A stretch of 57,788 nt of DNA from Candidatus Saccharimonadota bacterium (GTDB lineage: Bacteria; Patescibacteriota; Saccharimonadia; Saccharimonadales; Saccharimonadaceae), in assembly GCA_017404725.1 (NCBI GenBank), contig JAFRBS010000018.1, positions 1 through 57,788 on the forward strand, written 5' to 3'. The notes under the pieces were generated by a model, which was given only the letters and a program-made list of their open reading frames with translations, searched no databases and was not told the origin of the DNA. Positions 7,043 through 15,720 of this stretch are shown here, piece by piece (positions within the stretch are counted from its first letter, which is position 1; every line of letters begins with the position of its first letter). The translations under genes and the position numbers were made by a program.

Positions 7043-7766
7043 AGCTATTTAATTTTGCGTCGATCTTTTTGCGGAGGAGTTCGTAGAATTTTTCTTCGGT
7101 GCCAGCGTTAGAGAAGTCGATCCATTCGCCGTCTAGGTAAATCGCTGGAGTGCCTGGGACATCAATTTTCTTGCCGATGCCCATATCGAAATCAATTTTC
7201 TTTTTGACGTTGGCTGAGCCCATATCGTTCTTGAATTTTTCAACATCACCCTTGCCTTCAGTGACTTTTTCAAAGTAGTCAATGAAGATCGCGGTACGAT
7301 CGGAAGCGTCGGCATATTCCCAGGAAGATTGGTTAGCGAATAATTTATCGGCGTATGGCTTCCAATAGCCTTGGAGTGCAGCGGCTTCGGCGGCTGAAGC
7401 GGCGGCGGTACCGTTTTGATGATAGGAGAGGAGGAAGTTACGGTAAACGACCGCGAGTTTGCCATCGTATTCTTCAACAAGTTTATTTAAGCGAGGATTA
7501 GTCGTGGCACAACCTGGACATTGGTAGTCGGCGTATTCAAAGAGTTTAACCGGCGCGTCGGCGTTACCTTTAATATGGTCGGAAATGTTGCCGTTGTCTT
7601 CTGTGCCTTCAATGATTTCGTTGAAATTATATTTAGAATAATCGACTTCGGTGGCTTTTTTATGGTTTAAAGCCAAAACGATCATAGCGCCGAGCGCGAT
7701 AGCGCCGAGCACGATGCCGACGATGGCGATTTTGGAAAATCCGGATCTGCTAAAATTCTTTTTCAT
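7041..7766 (-). CDS. membrane-anchored DsbA/BdbD-like thiol oxidoreductase
   Basis: 241 residues from the ATG at 7764-7766, chosen because GAGGAG sits a few bases upstream; a longer TTG start at 7778 would lie on that site. Residues ~12-33 are a membrane anchor. A thioredoxin-fold domain follows with CPGC at 83-86 and a cis-Pro loop (VPGTPAIYL) near the C-terminus, with a helical insert between, as in DsbA/BdbD. It probably forms disulfides in exported proteins outside the membrane. The cysteine-rich surface proteins at both window ends are plausible clients, which is inference. Confidence 0.85.
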   Translation of the reverse strand: MKKNFSRSGFSKIAIVGIVLGAIALGAMIVLALNHKKATEVDYSKYNFNEIIEGTEDNGNISDHIKGNADAPVKLFEYADYQCPGCATTNPRLNKLVEEYDGKLAVVYRNFLLSYHQNGTAAASAAEAAALQGYWKPYADKLFANQSSWEYADASDRTAIFIDYFEKVTEGKGDVEKFKNDMGSANVKKKIDFDMGIGKKIDVPGTPAIYLDGEWIDFSNAGTEEKFYELLRKKIDAKLNS

Positions 7767-7827
7767 ATTGCTCCTCAATTTATGGTATACTAATAATATA
7801 TTAACATAAAATTTGACAGGTGACCAT

Positions 7828-8502
7828 ATGCGAGATATTGTAAATAAAATTCTGGAGAGGTTTCGTGGGCAGCCTAAAGATGTTAAGGAGGTTCCCGAGG
7901 AGGACCCTAAAGGCGTTTCTGAAGATGCGGAAACTCCGGAGAAGGAAGAACTTCCGACTTATAGTCCGAAGACGCTGGAGGCGTTTTTGCAGATTATTAA
8001 GAATACGCCGAAAGAGGTTTTGTCGGACCAAGACCGGACGATTTTGGCCTCAGCGATTTCTTTTCGCGACCGGAAAGTTAGCGATATTATGCTGCCGCGC
8101 GAGAAGATCACTTTTGTTTATGAACATGATTTTCTCGGGCCTTTGATGCTGGACAAACTTTTTCAGACGGGATACTCGCATTTTCCGGTTTTGTCTTCGG
8201 ACGGGCGGCAGGTCATCGGGATTATTCATACTGAGAATCTGAACTCGCTGGAAATTCGGGCGAACGAGCGGGCAGGGAAATATGTGGACGAGAAAGTGTT
8301 TTATCTGCGTAATGATTACACACTTGACCAGGCGATGGCGGCGTTTCTTCGGACGAACTCGTTTTTCTACATGGTTGTGGATTCGCAAGGGAAGATAGTG
8401 GGACTTTTGACTTATAAGATGTTGGTTCGGCATTTACTCGGCTATGAGCCGACGGATGATTTTGACGGCGATTCTAGTCTTGCCGCTATTATGAAACGCT
8501 AG
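7828..8502 (+). CDS. CBS-domain protein, CorC-like
   Basis: 224 residues from the ATG at 7828, chosen over a TTG at 7813 because AGGTGA lies just upstream. An acidic N-terminal ~50 residues is followed by a tandem CBS pair: RKVSDIMLPREKI opens the first repeat, and VDEKVFYLRNDYTLDQAMAAFL opens the second. The layout matches the cytosolic part of CorC/TlyC-type proteins, but there is no membrane domain or CorC_HlyC tail. CBS pairs bind adenosyl nucleotides. The partner is unknown. Confidence 0.8.
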   Translation: MRDIVNKILERFRGQPKDVKEVPEEDPKGVSEDAETPEKEELPTYSPKTLEAFLQIIKNTPKEVLSDQDRTILASAISFRDRKVSDIMLPREKITFVYEHDFLGPLMLDKLFQTGYSHFPVLSSDGRQVIGIIHTENLNSLEIRANERAGKYVDEKVFYLRNDYTLDQAMAAFLRTNSFFYMVVDSQGKIVGLLTYKMLVRHLLGYEPTDDFDGDSSLAAIMKR

Positions 8503-8509
8503 AGTGTGG

Positions 8510-8515
8510 TATAAT
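8510..8515 (+). promoter_or_regulatory. -10 box of aspS
   Basis: TATAAT in the context GTGTGGTATAATA, ending 8 nt before the aspS ATG at 8524. Predicts a leaderless or nearly leaderless transcript. Confidence 0.6.
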
Positions 8516-8523
8516 ATAAAGTT

Positions 8524-10284
8524 ATGAGGACATTGTCGATTGATTTGAAAGATTTTCTTGGCAAAACCGTGACCGTTTCGGGTTGGGTTAATTCTCGGCG
8601 CGATCACGGCGGTTTGATTTTTATTGACCTGCGTGATCACAAAGGGATTATTCAGCTAGTCGTAACTCCGGACACCGCGGAGGCGTTTTCTTTGGCGGAG
8701 TCGTTGCGTGATGAATTCGTGATTACGGCGACGGGGAAGATGCGCGAGCGGGCGGAAGAACTGAAGAATCCGAATATTCCGACGGGAGATATTGAGTTAG
8801 TTGTCTCGGAACTTTCGCTTCTTAATAAGTCGGAAACGCCGCCGGTTAATACGCACGATGATGGGCCGGAGACTGGGGAAGATTTGAGACTGCGTTATCG
8901 CTATCTTGACCTTCGCCGGCCGAGTATGCAGAATTTAATTTCGCGTCGTTCGGAATATTATCAGATTCTTCGAAAATACATGACGGACCGGGAATTTATT
9001 GAGGTGCCGACGCCGATTTTGGCGAACTCGTCGCCGGAAGGGGCGCGCGATTTTCTGGTGCCGTCCAGGGTTCATCCGGGCAAGTTTTATGCTTTGCCGC
9101 AGGCGCCGCAACAGTTTAAACAGCTTCTGATGGTCGGCGGAGTCCCGCGCTATTTCCAGATTGCGCCGTGTTTTCGTGATGAGGATCCTAGAGCCGATAG
9201 GCTTTATGGCGATTTCTATCAGCTGGATCTTGAGATGGCGTTCGTGGATGATGGCGAAACAGTGCGGAGGGAAGTTGAGCCGCTGATTAAATCGTTGGCG
9301 GTCGATTTTGGCGGGAAAGAGCTGATTTCTGAAGAAGTTCTGCGGATTTCTTATAAGGAGGCGATGGAGAAATACGGGACGGACAAGCCGGATCTTCGGT
9401 TTGAGATGCCGCTGATCGAGCTGACGGAGGCTCTTTCTGGTACCGAGTTTAAGGTTTTCCAGTCGCCTTGCGTTAAGGCTTTGTGCGTTAAGGGCGGAGC
9501 GTCGCTTACGCGTTCGCAGATTGACAACTTTACCGACCAGGCTCGGAAACTTGGTGCGGGGGGTCTAGCCTATATTATCTACGAGAACGGGGAAGAAAAG
9601 TCGCCGATTGCGAAGTTTTTGAAGGACTCCGAACTTGCCGAAATCAAGAAATTGACCGGTGCTGCGGACGGGGATGCGGTGTTCTTTGGCGCGGATGCAC
9701 GCGAGAAAGTGAATAAGGTTCTAGGCGAGCTTAGAATTTCGTTTGCGGAACATTTTGGTCTTCGCGATGATTCTAAGGTTGCTCTGCTTTGGGTCGTAGA
9801 CTTTCCGTTTTACGAATATAATGATGGCGAGAAGAAGATTGACTTTGGCCATAACCCATTTTCGATGCCGAAGGGCGGACTTGCGGCGTTAGAAGCGGCG
9901 AAAACTGACGAAGAAAAATTGGCGCTTCTTGCGGATCAGTATGATATGGTGATGAACGGTTGCGAGATTTGTTCGGGTGCGGTTCGGAACCATAATCCGG
10001 AGATTATGCTGAAAGCTTTCTCGGTTTTGGGGTATGACGCCTCCTACGTTGAGGAGCGGTTTGGTGGGATGCTTAATGCGTTCAAGTTTGGTGCGCCACC
10101 ACATGCAGGCTGTGCGTTTGGGATTGATCGTATCTTTATGATTTTGACTGGCGCTTCGAATATTCGCGACATTGTGGCATTCCCGAAGAACGGTTCGGGC
10201 GTGGACCTGATGATGGGCTCGCCGTCCGTGGTTGACGAGGACCAGCTAACTGATGCGCATATCGCGGTGGTTGAGGACGACTAA
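8524..10284 (+). CDS. aspS: aspartyl-tRNA synthetase
   Basis: 586 residues, the full bacterial type. N-terminal OB-fold anticodon-binding domain (about 1-105), class II motif 2 FRDEDPRADR near 218, a GAD insertion (about 280-400), and motif 3 in GCAFGIDRIFMILTG near the end. It charges tRNA-Asp with Asp. Whether it also charges tRNA-Asn (non-discriminating) cannot be settled here. A -10 box lies 8 nt upstream and there is no Shine-Dalgarno. It is followed by a GC hairpin and then by operator-like repeats. Confidence 0.95.
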   Translation: MRTLSIDLKDFLGKTVTVSGWVNSRRDHGGLIFIDLRDHKGIIQLVVTPDTAEAFSLAESLRDEFVITATGKMRERAEELKNPNIPTGDIELVVSELSLLNKSETPPVNTHDDGPETGEDLRLRYRYLDLRRPSMQNLISRRSEYYQILRKYMTDREFIEVPTPILANSSPEGARDFLVPSRVHPGKFYALPQAPQQFKQLLMVGGVPRYFQIAPCFRDEDPRADRLYGDFYQLDLEMAFVDDGETVRREVEPLIKSLAVDFGGKELISEEVLRISYKEAMEKYGTDKPDLRFEMPLIELTEALSGTEFKVFQSPCVKALCVKGGASLTRSQIDNFTDQARKLGAGGLAYIIYENGEEKSPIAKFLKDSELAEIKKLTGAADGDAVFFGADAREKVNKVLGELRISFAEHFGLRDDSKVALLWVVDFPFYEYNDGEKKIDFGHNPFSMPKGGLAALEAAKTDEEKLALLADQYDMVMNGCEICSGAVRNHNPEIMLKAFSVLGYDASYVEERFGGMLNAFKFGAPPHAGCAFGIDRIFMILTGASNIRDIVAFPKNGSGVDLMMGSPSVVDEDQLTDAHIAVVEDD

Positions 10285-10356
10285 CGGGCGGATTCGCCCG
10301 AAAGTGGACATATTGGTCTAAAAAAGTGGACGGATTCTAGGTTTGTCCGCTTTTTT
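10285..10356 (+). terminator. aspS terminator hairpins
   Basis: CGGGCG-GATT-CGCCCG at 10285-10300. A second stem, GTGGAC (10326-10331) with GTCCGC (10345-10350), is followed by six T. The left arm of the second stem is part of a direct repeat copy, so terminator and repeat overlap. Confidence 0.6.
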
Positions 10357-10414
10357 GGCGGGATAACAGGGGTGGGGAAAAGTGGACATATTGGTCTAAA
10401 AAAGTGGACGGATT
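10301..10414. repeat. two 36-bp direct repeats, operator-like
   Basis: Identical 36-bp copies at 10301-10336 and 10379-10414. Each contains two AGTGGAC motifs 22 bp apart, two helical turns. The second copy ends 4 bp before the -10 of the regulator gene at 10431, in the place of a -35 element. Confidence 0.8.
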
Positions 10415-10418
10415 ATGA

Positions 10419-10424
10419 TATAAT
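10419..10424 (+). promoter_or_regulatory. -10 box of the HTH-GHKL gene
   Basis: TATAAT ending 6 nt before the ATG at 10431. The -35 region is occupied by the AGTGGAC repeats. Confidence 0.65.
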
Positions 10425-10430
10425 GTATAC

Positions 10431-11462
10431 ATGAGCAGTAGAGTTGAAGAAATTATCTATGGAGAATTAGCCAAATCTGGTAGGGAAATGACGGCATTAG
10501 AGCTGTCTGAGCTTCCGGGCGTAGGGAGTCGGACTTACGCTAGTCGGGTTTTGGCGAAGCTTGTTGCTAGTAAAAAAATATATCAGCGAAAACATGGGAG
10601 AAACGTATATTATCGGACGACGGCTGGGGTTTTAATCGATGAGGAGTTTTCGACGAAAGGGCTAAGGGAAGAGACGGTTTGGGAAAAAGTCTACGAGGAT
10701 AAAGAGTTTTTTTCGCCGGTGTCGGAACAGGCGCGAGATATTTTAGCGTTTTCGTTTTTGGAAATGTTGAATAATGCGATAGATCACTCGCGCTCAGGGG
10801 TAGTACATGTGAAGATTTGGCGAGAGTTGGGCTTTTTGAAATTTATCGTTAGAGATTTTGGGGTGGGGATTTTTCAGAATTTGATGACGAAAAAGAGGCT
10901 TCCTGACGAGGTTGATGCGATTAGGGTACTTTTACAGGGGAAAACGACGACCGACCCGGCGAGACATTCCGGGGAAGGGGTGTTTTGGACTTCAAAAATC
11001 GCAGATAAAATGATGTTTTCTTCGGGGGAGACAAGGCTTATTATCGATAATATAATTGGTGATTTTGCGATCGAGGAGACGGACGAGCGAACTCTAGGGA
11101 CGGAGGTGTATTTTGAGATTCAGGAAGATACGAAGCGGTCTATGTCGAAACTTTTTCACCAATATTCGTTCGACCACGAGAAGATCCTGCTCGATACGAC
11201 GGTCGTGCCGGTGAAACTTTTCGACTCGGGGGAGGTTTGGATTTCTCGGTCCCAGGCGCGAAAACTTTTAAGTGGGCTAGAGAAATTTAAGCAGGTTACC
11301 TTTGATTTTAAAGGAGTGGACTTAATCGGGCAGGGGTTCGCGGATGAGATTTTTCGGGTTTTTCAGATTCAGTATCCGGAAATTGTCCTCGAGGGGGCGA
11401 ACATGAACGATACGGTAAGGATTCTGGTCGAGCGGGCGAAGAACGACCCGATGGGGAGATAA
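10431..11462 (+). CDS. HTH-GHKL ATPase-DUF4325 (STAS-like) regulator
   Basis: 343 residues. A winged-helix-like domain (1-65) is followed by a GHKL ATPase with an N box around E111/N114/N115 (FLEMLNNAIDHS), a G1 box RDFGVGI (141-147) and a GEGVFWTSK lid region near 181. The last ~75 residues (FKQVTFDFKGVDLIGQGFADEIFRVF) match the STAS-like DUF4325. This resembles an anti-sigma kinase (SpoIIAB type) and its antagonist (SpoIIAA type) fused to a DNA-binding domain. Repeats upstream suggest autoregulation. Its target and trigger are unknown. Confidence 0.75.
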   Translation: MSSRVEEIIYGELAKSGREMTALELSELPGVGSRTYASRVLAKLVASKKIYQRKHGRNVYYRTTAGVLIDEEFSTKGLREETVWEKVYEDKEFFSPVSEQARDILAFSFLEMLNNAIDHSRSGVVHVKIWRELGFLKFIVRDFGVGIFQNLMTKKRLPDEVDAIRVLLQGKTTTDPARHSGEGVFWTSKIADKMMFSSGETRLIIDNIIGDFAIEETDERTLGTEVYFEIQEDTKRSMSKLFHQYSFDHEKILLDTTVVPVKLFDSGEVWISRSQARKLLSGLEKFKQVTFDFKGVDLIGQGFADEIFRVFQIQYPEIVLEGANMNDTVRILVERAKNDPMGR

Positions 11463-11582
11463 ATGTTGCTTTTTTGGCTAATGTTTGGTATAATAGGAGT
11501 ATAGTTAATTATCTTGTATCGATTTTCAGTAGGGAGGTATGCTGATGTCGGTCGGTGGTTAAAAAGAAAAGGAAATTTAAAT

Positions 11583-13742
11583 ATGAATAAGCAAGAACAA
11601 GAGCGGCGTGCGAAATTGCTCGCGATGAGTAAAGAGCGGTTGCCGCAAATTAAGAAAGAATTTGAAGAAAGACAGAAGGTCTCGTCGGTCGATAAGTTTG
11701 AGGCGGCGCAGGACCGGCATTTTAATAGCAATTTTGAGCAGGGCGGAAAAGATGCGCATCTTGTTGCGAAGAAAAAAACCGCGGCGAAGGCGACGAAATC
11801 CGCGAAATCCGCGAAATCTGGTGGGAAGAAGTCGAAGAAAAATGTGCCGGAAGAGCGAAAAGTTAACCTCTCGGTTTCGACGCGTAAGGGCGAGGTTACG
11901 CATCACCAGCGGATGCTTTCTCAAGATGTTAACGCGCAGGCGACGCAACACATCATCGGCGTGCCAGTAAATAAATCTAAGTACAATGGCTACGATGGTG
12001 CGCAAGTTACGAACGCGAAATTGAAGCAAATGCGGCCGGACCCAGAGGCGGTGCGGATTATTCCGATTGGTGGGGTTGGCGAGTTTGGTATCGGCAAGAA
12101 CATGACGATTATCGAATATAAGTCGGAAATGATCGTCGTCGATATGGGCGTGCTATTCGCGGGGAGTGATTACCCAGGCGTAAATTATCTGATCCCGGAC
12201 ATCAAATATCTAGAAGATAACCGCGACAAAGTTAAGGCGATTTTATTTACGCACGCGCATCTTGACCACATCGGGGCCTGCCGGCATTTACTTCCGAAAT
12301 TTAATCCGCTGACGCCGATTTATGGTACGGATTTTACGATCGGGATGATCAAAAAACAGATGTCGGAGCTGGATGATGTGCCGGATCTGAACTATCAGGT
12401 TGTCGATCCGTTTAAGCACGAAAAATTCCAGGTTTCGGAGCATTTTTCGGTTGAATTTATTCACGTCCTACACTCGATTCCGGGTTCTACGGCGATTGTG
12501 GTCAGGACGCCAAACGGAGTGATCTATCTTTCTGGCGACTGGCGCCACGAGGAAAATCCGTATGGTAAGCAGACCGACTACGAGCGGATTGATGAGATCG
12601 TGAAGAACGAGGGAATCACCTTGATGTTGAACGAATCTACGAACATTGATTCGCCGGGTCATCATCCACATTCAGAATTTGATGTTGGCGATAACCTCGG
12701 GAAAGTGATGGATCACTATGCGAACGGACGCGTGATTATCTCGTGTTTCTCATCACAGGTTTCGCGTATCGAATCGACACTTCGCGAGGCGGCAGCACGC
12801 GGACGGAAAGTCGCGTTCTCGGGCTTTTCCATGATTAATAACGTCGAGGTTGCGCTTAGGACAAAGATGATTAAGGTGCCGAAAGACACGATTATGAAGA
12901 TGGAAGATATCGTTAAGCTTCCGGACGATAAAATCACGATCGTTTGTACTGGGTCGCAGGGCGAGCTCAACGCGGTTTTAAATCGCATGGTGACCGGCGC
13001 GCACAAGCACATCAAGATTAAGCCGACGGATACGATTGTGTTCTCGTCTAATCCGATTCCGGGTAATGAACCGCACGTCGTAAATACAGTTGACGGGCTG
13101 CTGCGCGAGGGGGCGCAGGTAATTCAGAACGGTAAGACGCATCTTAATAACATCGGGCCGCTACACCTTTCTGGCCATGCGTACTATGAAGATCACGTGG
13201 ACTTTTTGGAGCGAACTAGACCTCTAAATTACATGCCATATCACGGTGAGTTTTACATGCTTGAGCATAACGCGGAGATGGCGGATAATGTCATCGGCAT
13301 TCCGCGCGAGCGTATTATCGTTTCGGATGACGGCGACATTGTTGAGCTTCTTCCGGATAAGAAAATTCGCAAGAACGGTCGGATTCCGGTCGGGAATAAA
13401 CTTTATGATGATGCGGATCAGGCGGTTCACGAGGCGGTCGTAAAGGATCGCATCCATATTTCGCGCGAGGGAATTTTCATAATCGTTCTCACGGTTTCGA
13501 AGAAGACGGGGCATCTTATCAAGACGCCGGATATTGTGTCGCGCGCGTTTATTTACCTGGACAATTCGGAAGAGCTAATCGGGAAGATTCGGCATTATCT
13601 GCGTCAGAAAACGGATCGGTCGATTTCTTCTGATCCGGAGCTGAAAGTCTTAAAAGACGAGATTAAGGACGATGTTACGCATATCTTATTCGACGCGACT
13701 GGGCATACGCCAATCGTAATACCCGTAATCAATAAGGTTTAA
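11583..13742 (+). CDS. rnj: ribonuclease J
   Basis: About 719 residues from the ATG at 11583, which has an AAGGAAA site; an upstream TTG at 11514 has nothing to support it. The first ~150 residues are a Lys/Arg/Ala-rich tail not found in the classic enzyme, perhaps for RNA binding. The metallo-beta-lactamase core follows (IIPIGGVGEFGIGKN) with the HAHLDH zinc motif near residue 224, then the beta-CASP region and a C-terminal domain. It is a 5'-3' exo- and endonuclease in mRNA and rRNA processing. The gene has an ~80-nt leader from a TATAAT near 11490. Its end is one arm of hairpin element B. Confidence 0.93.
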   Translation: MNKQEQERRAKLLAMSKERLPQIKKEFEERQKVSSVDKFEAAQDRHFNSNFEQGGKDAHLVAKKKTAAKATKSAKSAKSGGKKSKKNVPEERKVNLSVSTRKGEVTHHQRMLSQDVNAQATQHIIGVPVNKSKYNGYDGAQVTNAKLKQMRPDPEAVRIIPIGGVGEFGIGKNMTIIEYKSEMIVVDMGVLFAGSDYPGVNYLIPDIKYLEDNRDKVKAILFTHAHLDHIGACRHLLPKFNPLTPIYGTDFTIGMIKKQMSELDDVPDLNYQVVDPFKHEKFQVSEHFSVEFIHVLHSIPGSTAIVVRTPNGVIYLSGDWRHEENPYGKQTDYERIDEIVKNEGITLMLNESTNIDSPGHHPHSEFDVGDNLGKVMDHYANGRVIISCFSSQVSRIESTLREAAARGRKVAFSGFSMINNVEVALRTKMIKVPKDTIMKMEDIVKLPDDKITIVCTGSQGELNAVLNRMVTGAHKHIKIKPTDTIVFSSNPIPGNEPHVVNTVDGLLREGAQVIQNGKTHLNNIGPLHLSGHAYYEDHVDFLERTRPLNYMPYHGEFYMLEHNAEMADNVIGIPRERIIVSDDGDIVELLPDKKIRKNGRIPVGNKLYDDADQAVHEAVVKDRIHISREGIFIIVLTVSKKTGHLIKTPDIVSRAFIYLDNSEELIGKIRHYLRQKTDRSISSDPELKVLKDEIKDDVTHILFDATGHTPIVIPVINKV

Positions 13743-13829
13743 GGCCCTATCTCGGCATTTTTCCTCGTATGGCCGCCATAAGGCGCGCCATACTCGGAGA
13801 AAATACCAATCTAGAACCTTAAACCTATT
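13731..13829. repeat. mirrored hairpin element B, after rnj
   Basis: The left arm starts inside rnj (13731-13744, including the stop). The right arm ends at 13829 and mirrors it. The core TATCTCGGCATTTTTCC...CGGAGAAAATACCAATCTA is nearly identical to element C, while the apical stem (GTATGGC/GCCATAC) differs but still pairs. Confidence 0.7.
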
Positions 13830-13850
13830 GATTTTTTATGATAAAGCGGT

Positions 13851-13856
13851 TATACT
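13851..13856 (+). promoter_or_regulatory. -10 box of the DUF5663 gene at 13863
   Basis: TATACT ending 6 nt before the ATG. Leaderless-type arrangement. Confidence 0.5.
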
Positions 13857-13862
13857 TAAATT

Positions 13863-14282
13863 ATGGATATAGATGAGAGTTTTTTAAATGAGGTGGGCCT
13901 CTCTGAGATGCCCGAAGAACAAAAAAGTGCGTTTTTAGCGCACACCCAAGACGAGCTTGAGATGCGCGTGGGTGAAAAAATGAGCGAAGGACTTTCTGCC
14001 GAGCAGATGGAAGAGTTCGAGGGGATCATGAAAAATGACCAGGAAGTTATTCGCAAGCTGATTCTCGACATGAAACAGGATTTTCGCGAGGATGAGATTT
14101 ATAAGAAGATTTTGAAGAAGCATAACGTCGAGCAGGGCGATTGGGCGATCCTGGGCGAGTATCTTTCGGTTAAGTGGATTCAGAAAAATCGACCGGAATA
14201 TCGCGAGATTGTCTCTAGCGTGATGGAGAATTTGAAGAACGAAATTCGCGAGAGCGCGCCGCAGATTTTGGCGACGGCGTAA
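13863..14282 (+). CDS. DUF5663-like protein
   Basis: 139 acidic residues, no signal peptide. The N-terminal FLNEVGLSEMPEEQKSAFL, then LEMRVGEKMSEGLSAEQMEEFE, fit the small helical DUF5663 pattern common in CPR genomes. The C-terminal half is predicted helical (YKKILKKHNVEQGD...). A second protein with the same helical pattern lies at 30383. Function is unknown. It has its own leaderless-type promoter and a bidirectional terminator shared with fmt. Confidence 0.6.
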   Translation: MDIDESFLNEVGLSEMPEEQKSAFLAHTQDELEMRVGEKMSEGLSAEQMEEFEGIMKNDQEVIRKLILDMKQDFREDEIYKKILKKHNVEQGDWAILGEYLSVKWIQKNRPEYREIVSSVMENLKNEIRESAPQILATA

Positions 14283-14285
14283 CGG

Positions 14286-14310
14286 AAAATAACGCCTCTG
14301 GCGTTATTTT
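14286..14310. terminator. bidirectional terminator, 13863 gene / fmt
   Basis: An 11-bp stem (14286-14296 with 14300-14310) with loop TCT and A/T runs on both sides. It includes the fmt stop codon on the minus strand. Confidence 0.75.
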
Positions 14311-15143
14311 TTGTCTCGCAGGTAGCCGTTGATGAAAGATTTCGTGTCCATGGGTTTTTTGCCGGCGGGCTGGATTTCGGTGATGACGAAGTAGCGACCA
14401 TCGGCGCCACCGACGGCGAGAAAACCGGAATTTTTGTCTTTGACGATTTGGCCGGGTTTTAAGAATTGGCTTTCGTCGTACGGCTCGCCGAAATGGGCGT
14501 CGATGATAATGCAGTCTACGCCGCCGAGTTCGAGACGAGTTTTCGGAAAGTCCTCAAAAGCGCGGAATTTGCAGGCCATGTCCAGGGCTTCTTCGTAGAG
14601 AGGATTTAATTTGGACATGGAAGTATCTAATTTTTTAGTATAGGTCGCGTTTTTGTCGTTTTGGGGCTTTGGTTTCGGGAGATTTTCGAGATTTCTGACT
14701 AGCCATTCGGTAGCGCGCGTCGCCAGGCCTTCGTAAATTTCGTCTTTATAATAGTTCCATTCGTACCAGATGTTGCTCTGATAGTAAATTGGGCCGGCGT
14801 CCATCTTTTCGACTAGCTTCATAATCGAGACGCCGAAGTCGCGATCGCGGTTTAAGATCGCGGTTTCGACCGGGGAAGGGCCGCGATACCTCGGGAGTTC
14901 AGAGGGATGGATGTTCAAAATGCCCTCTGGTTCGAAAAGATCGAGCAGGTCTTTTTTCAAGATGACACCGAAAGAGGCGAGGATGCCATGGGCCTCAGGA
15001 TGCTGTTTTTTCAGCTCTTTGACTTTTTTCAGATCGTCTTTATCGTGGGCATGAAAAATTACATCAGTATATTCTTCAAGGATTTCTAGAACATCGTCGG
15101 CGAGCATGCCGTTGCCGAAAAATATGACTTTTGGTTTACTCAT
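14304..15143 (-). CDS. fmt: methionyl-tRNA formyltransferase
   Basis: 279 residues from the ATG at 15141-15143 (MSKPKVIFFGNG), chosen because GGGGA lies just upstream; a longer start would have no homology. The formyl-transfer domain has NIHPSELPRYRGPSP with the catalytic Asn and His, and the Asp of KMDAGPIYY. The C-terminal tRNA-binding part is short, so the protein is smaller than the E. coli enzyme. It formylates Met-tRNA for initiation and works with def, whose 3' end it overlaps by 8 bp. Confidence 0.9.
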   Translation of the reverse strand: MSKPKVIFFGNGMLADDVLEILEEYTDVIFHAHDKDDLKKVKELKKQHPEAHGILASFGVILKKDLLDLFEPEGILNIHPSELPRYRGPSPVETAILNRDRDFGVSIMKLVEKMDAGPIYYQSNIWYEWNYYKDEIYEGLATRATEWLVRNLENLPKPKPQNDKNATYTKKLDTSMSKLNPLYEEALDMACKFRAFEDFPKTRLELGGVDCIIIDAHFGEPYDESQFLKPGQIVKDKNSGFLAVGGADGRYFVITEIQPAGKKPMDTKSFINGYLRDKK

Positions 15144-15708
15144 TTCCCCATAACTCCTTATTATTTTTAACTTCTTTCTCGTAATCAACGGGCTCGAGGT
15201 CGCCTTTGTCGTTCATCTTATAGAAAGCGTCTTTTTCGTCTTTGATATGGTCGATAAAGAGAATGCCGCTTAAATGGTCAATTTCGTGGAGCAAGGTACG
15301 GGCGAGAAAGCCTTCGGCCTTGATTCTGACAGGAGTGCCGTCTTCGAGTTCGGCTTTGATTTTGGCTTTTTCGGGGCGGGGAACTTTGCCGTAAAGATAG
15401 GGAACGGAGAGGCACCCCTCAAAATCGCTGATGGTTTTGCCCTCGGTTTTAATGACCTCTGGGTTCAAGAGAGCGGTAAAATGATTATTAGCCTTATCAT
15501 CAAAATCATCACGCACGATGATGACGCGCTTATTTACCCCGAGCTGGGGCGCGGCCATCGCGGCGGAAAGTTCATACTGATGTTCTTTTTCCCAGTCCAG
15601 GCAGTCTTTTCGCATAGCCTCAATTGCCTGTTTAATTTCCGGATCGTCTGGGTTTGCCTTGGTCGATTTTTGGCGCAGACGCGGGTCGGGAGTCGTAATA
15701 ATTTCCAT
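15136..15708 (-). CDS. def: peptide deformylase
   Basis: 190 residues. Motif 2 EGCLS gives the metal ligand C99, and motif 3 HEIDH gives H141, E142 and H145. Motif 1 reads LSAAMAAPQ, so the usual first glycine and leucine are changed. It removes the formyl group from nascent proteins. A minus-strand TATAAT (15715-15720) ends 6 nt before the ATG and adjoins the end of priA, so def and fmt can be transcribed independently of priA. Confidence 0.92.
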   Translation of the reverse strand: MEIITTPDPRLRQKSTKANPDDPEIKQAIEAMRKDCLDWEKEHQYELSAAMAAPQLGVNKRVIIVRDDFDDKANNHFTALLNPEVIKTEGKTISDFEGCLSVPYLYGKVPRPEKAKIKAELEDGTPVRIKAEGFLARTLLHEIDHLSGILFIDHIKDEKDAFYKMNDKGDLEPVDYEKEVKNNKELWGNE

Positions 15709-15714
15709 AGGGAT

Positions 15715-15720
15715 ATTATA
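15715..15720 (-). promoter_or_regulatory. -10 box of def
   Basis: TATAAT on the minus strand, six bases before the ATG, directly after the priA stop. Confidence 0.6.

Noticed and set aside
7767-7778. Start of the DsbA-like gene at a TTG upstream of the ATG
   Set aside because: The GAGGAG site lies between and serves the ATG at 7764-7766.
11514-11582. Longer N-terminus of RNase J from a TTG
   Set aside because: No ribosome site and non-homologous residues; the ATG at 11583 has AAGGAAA.
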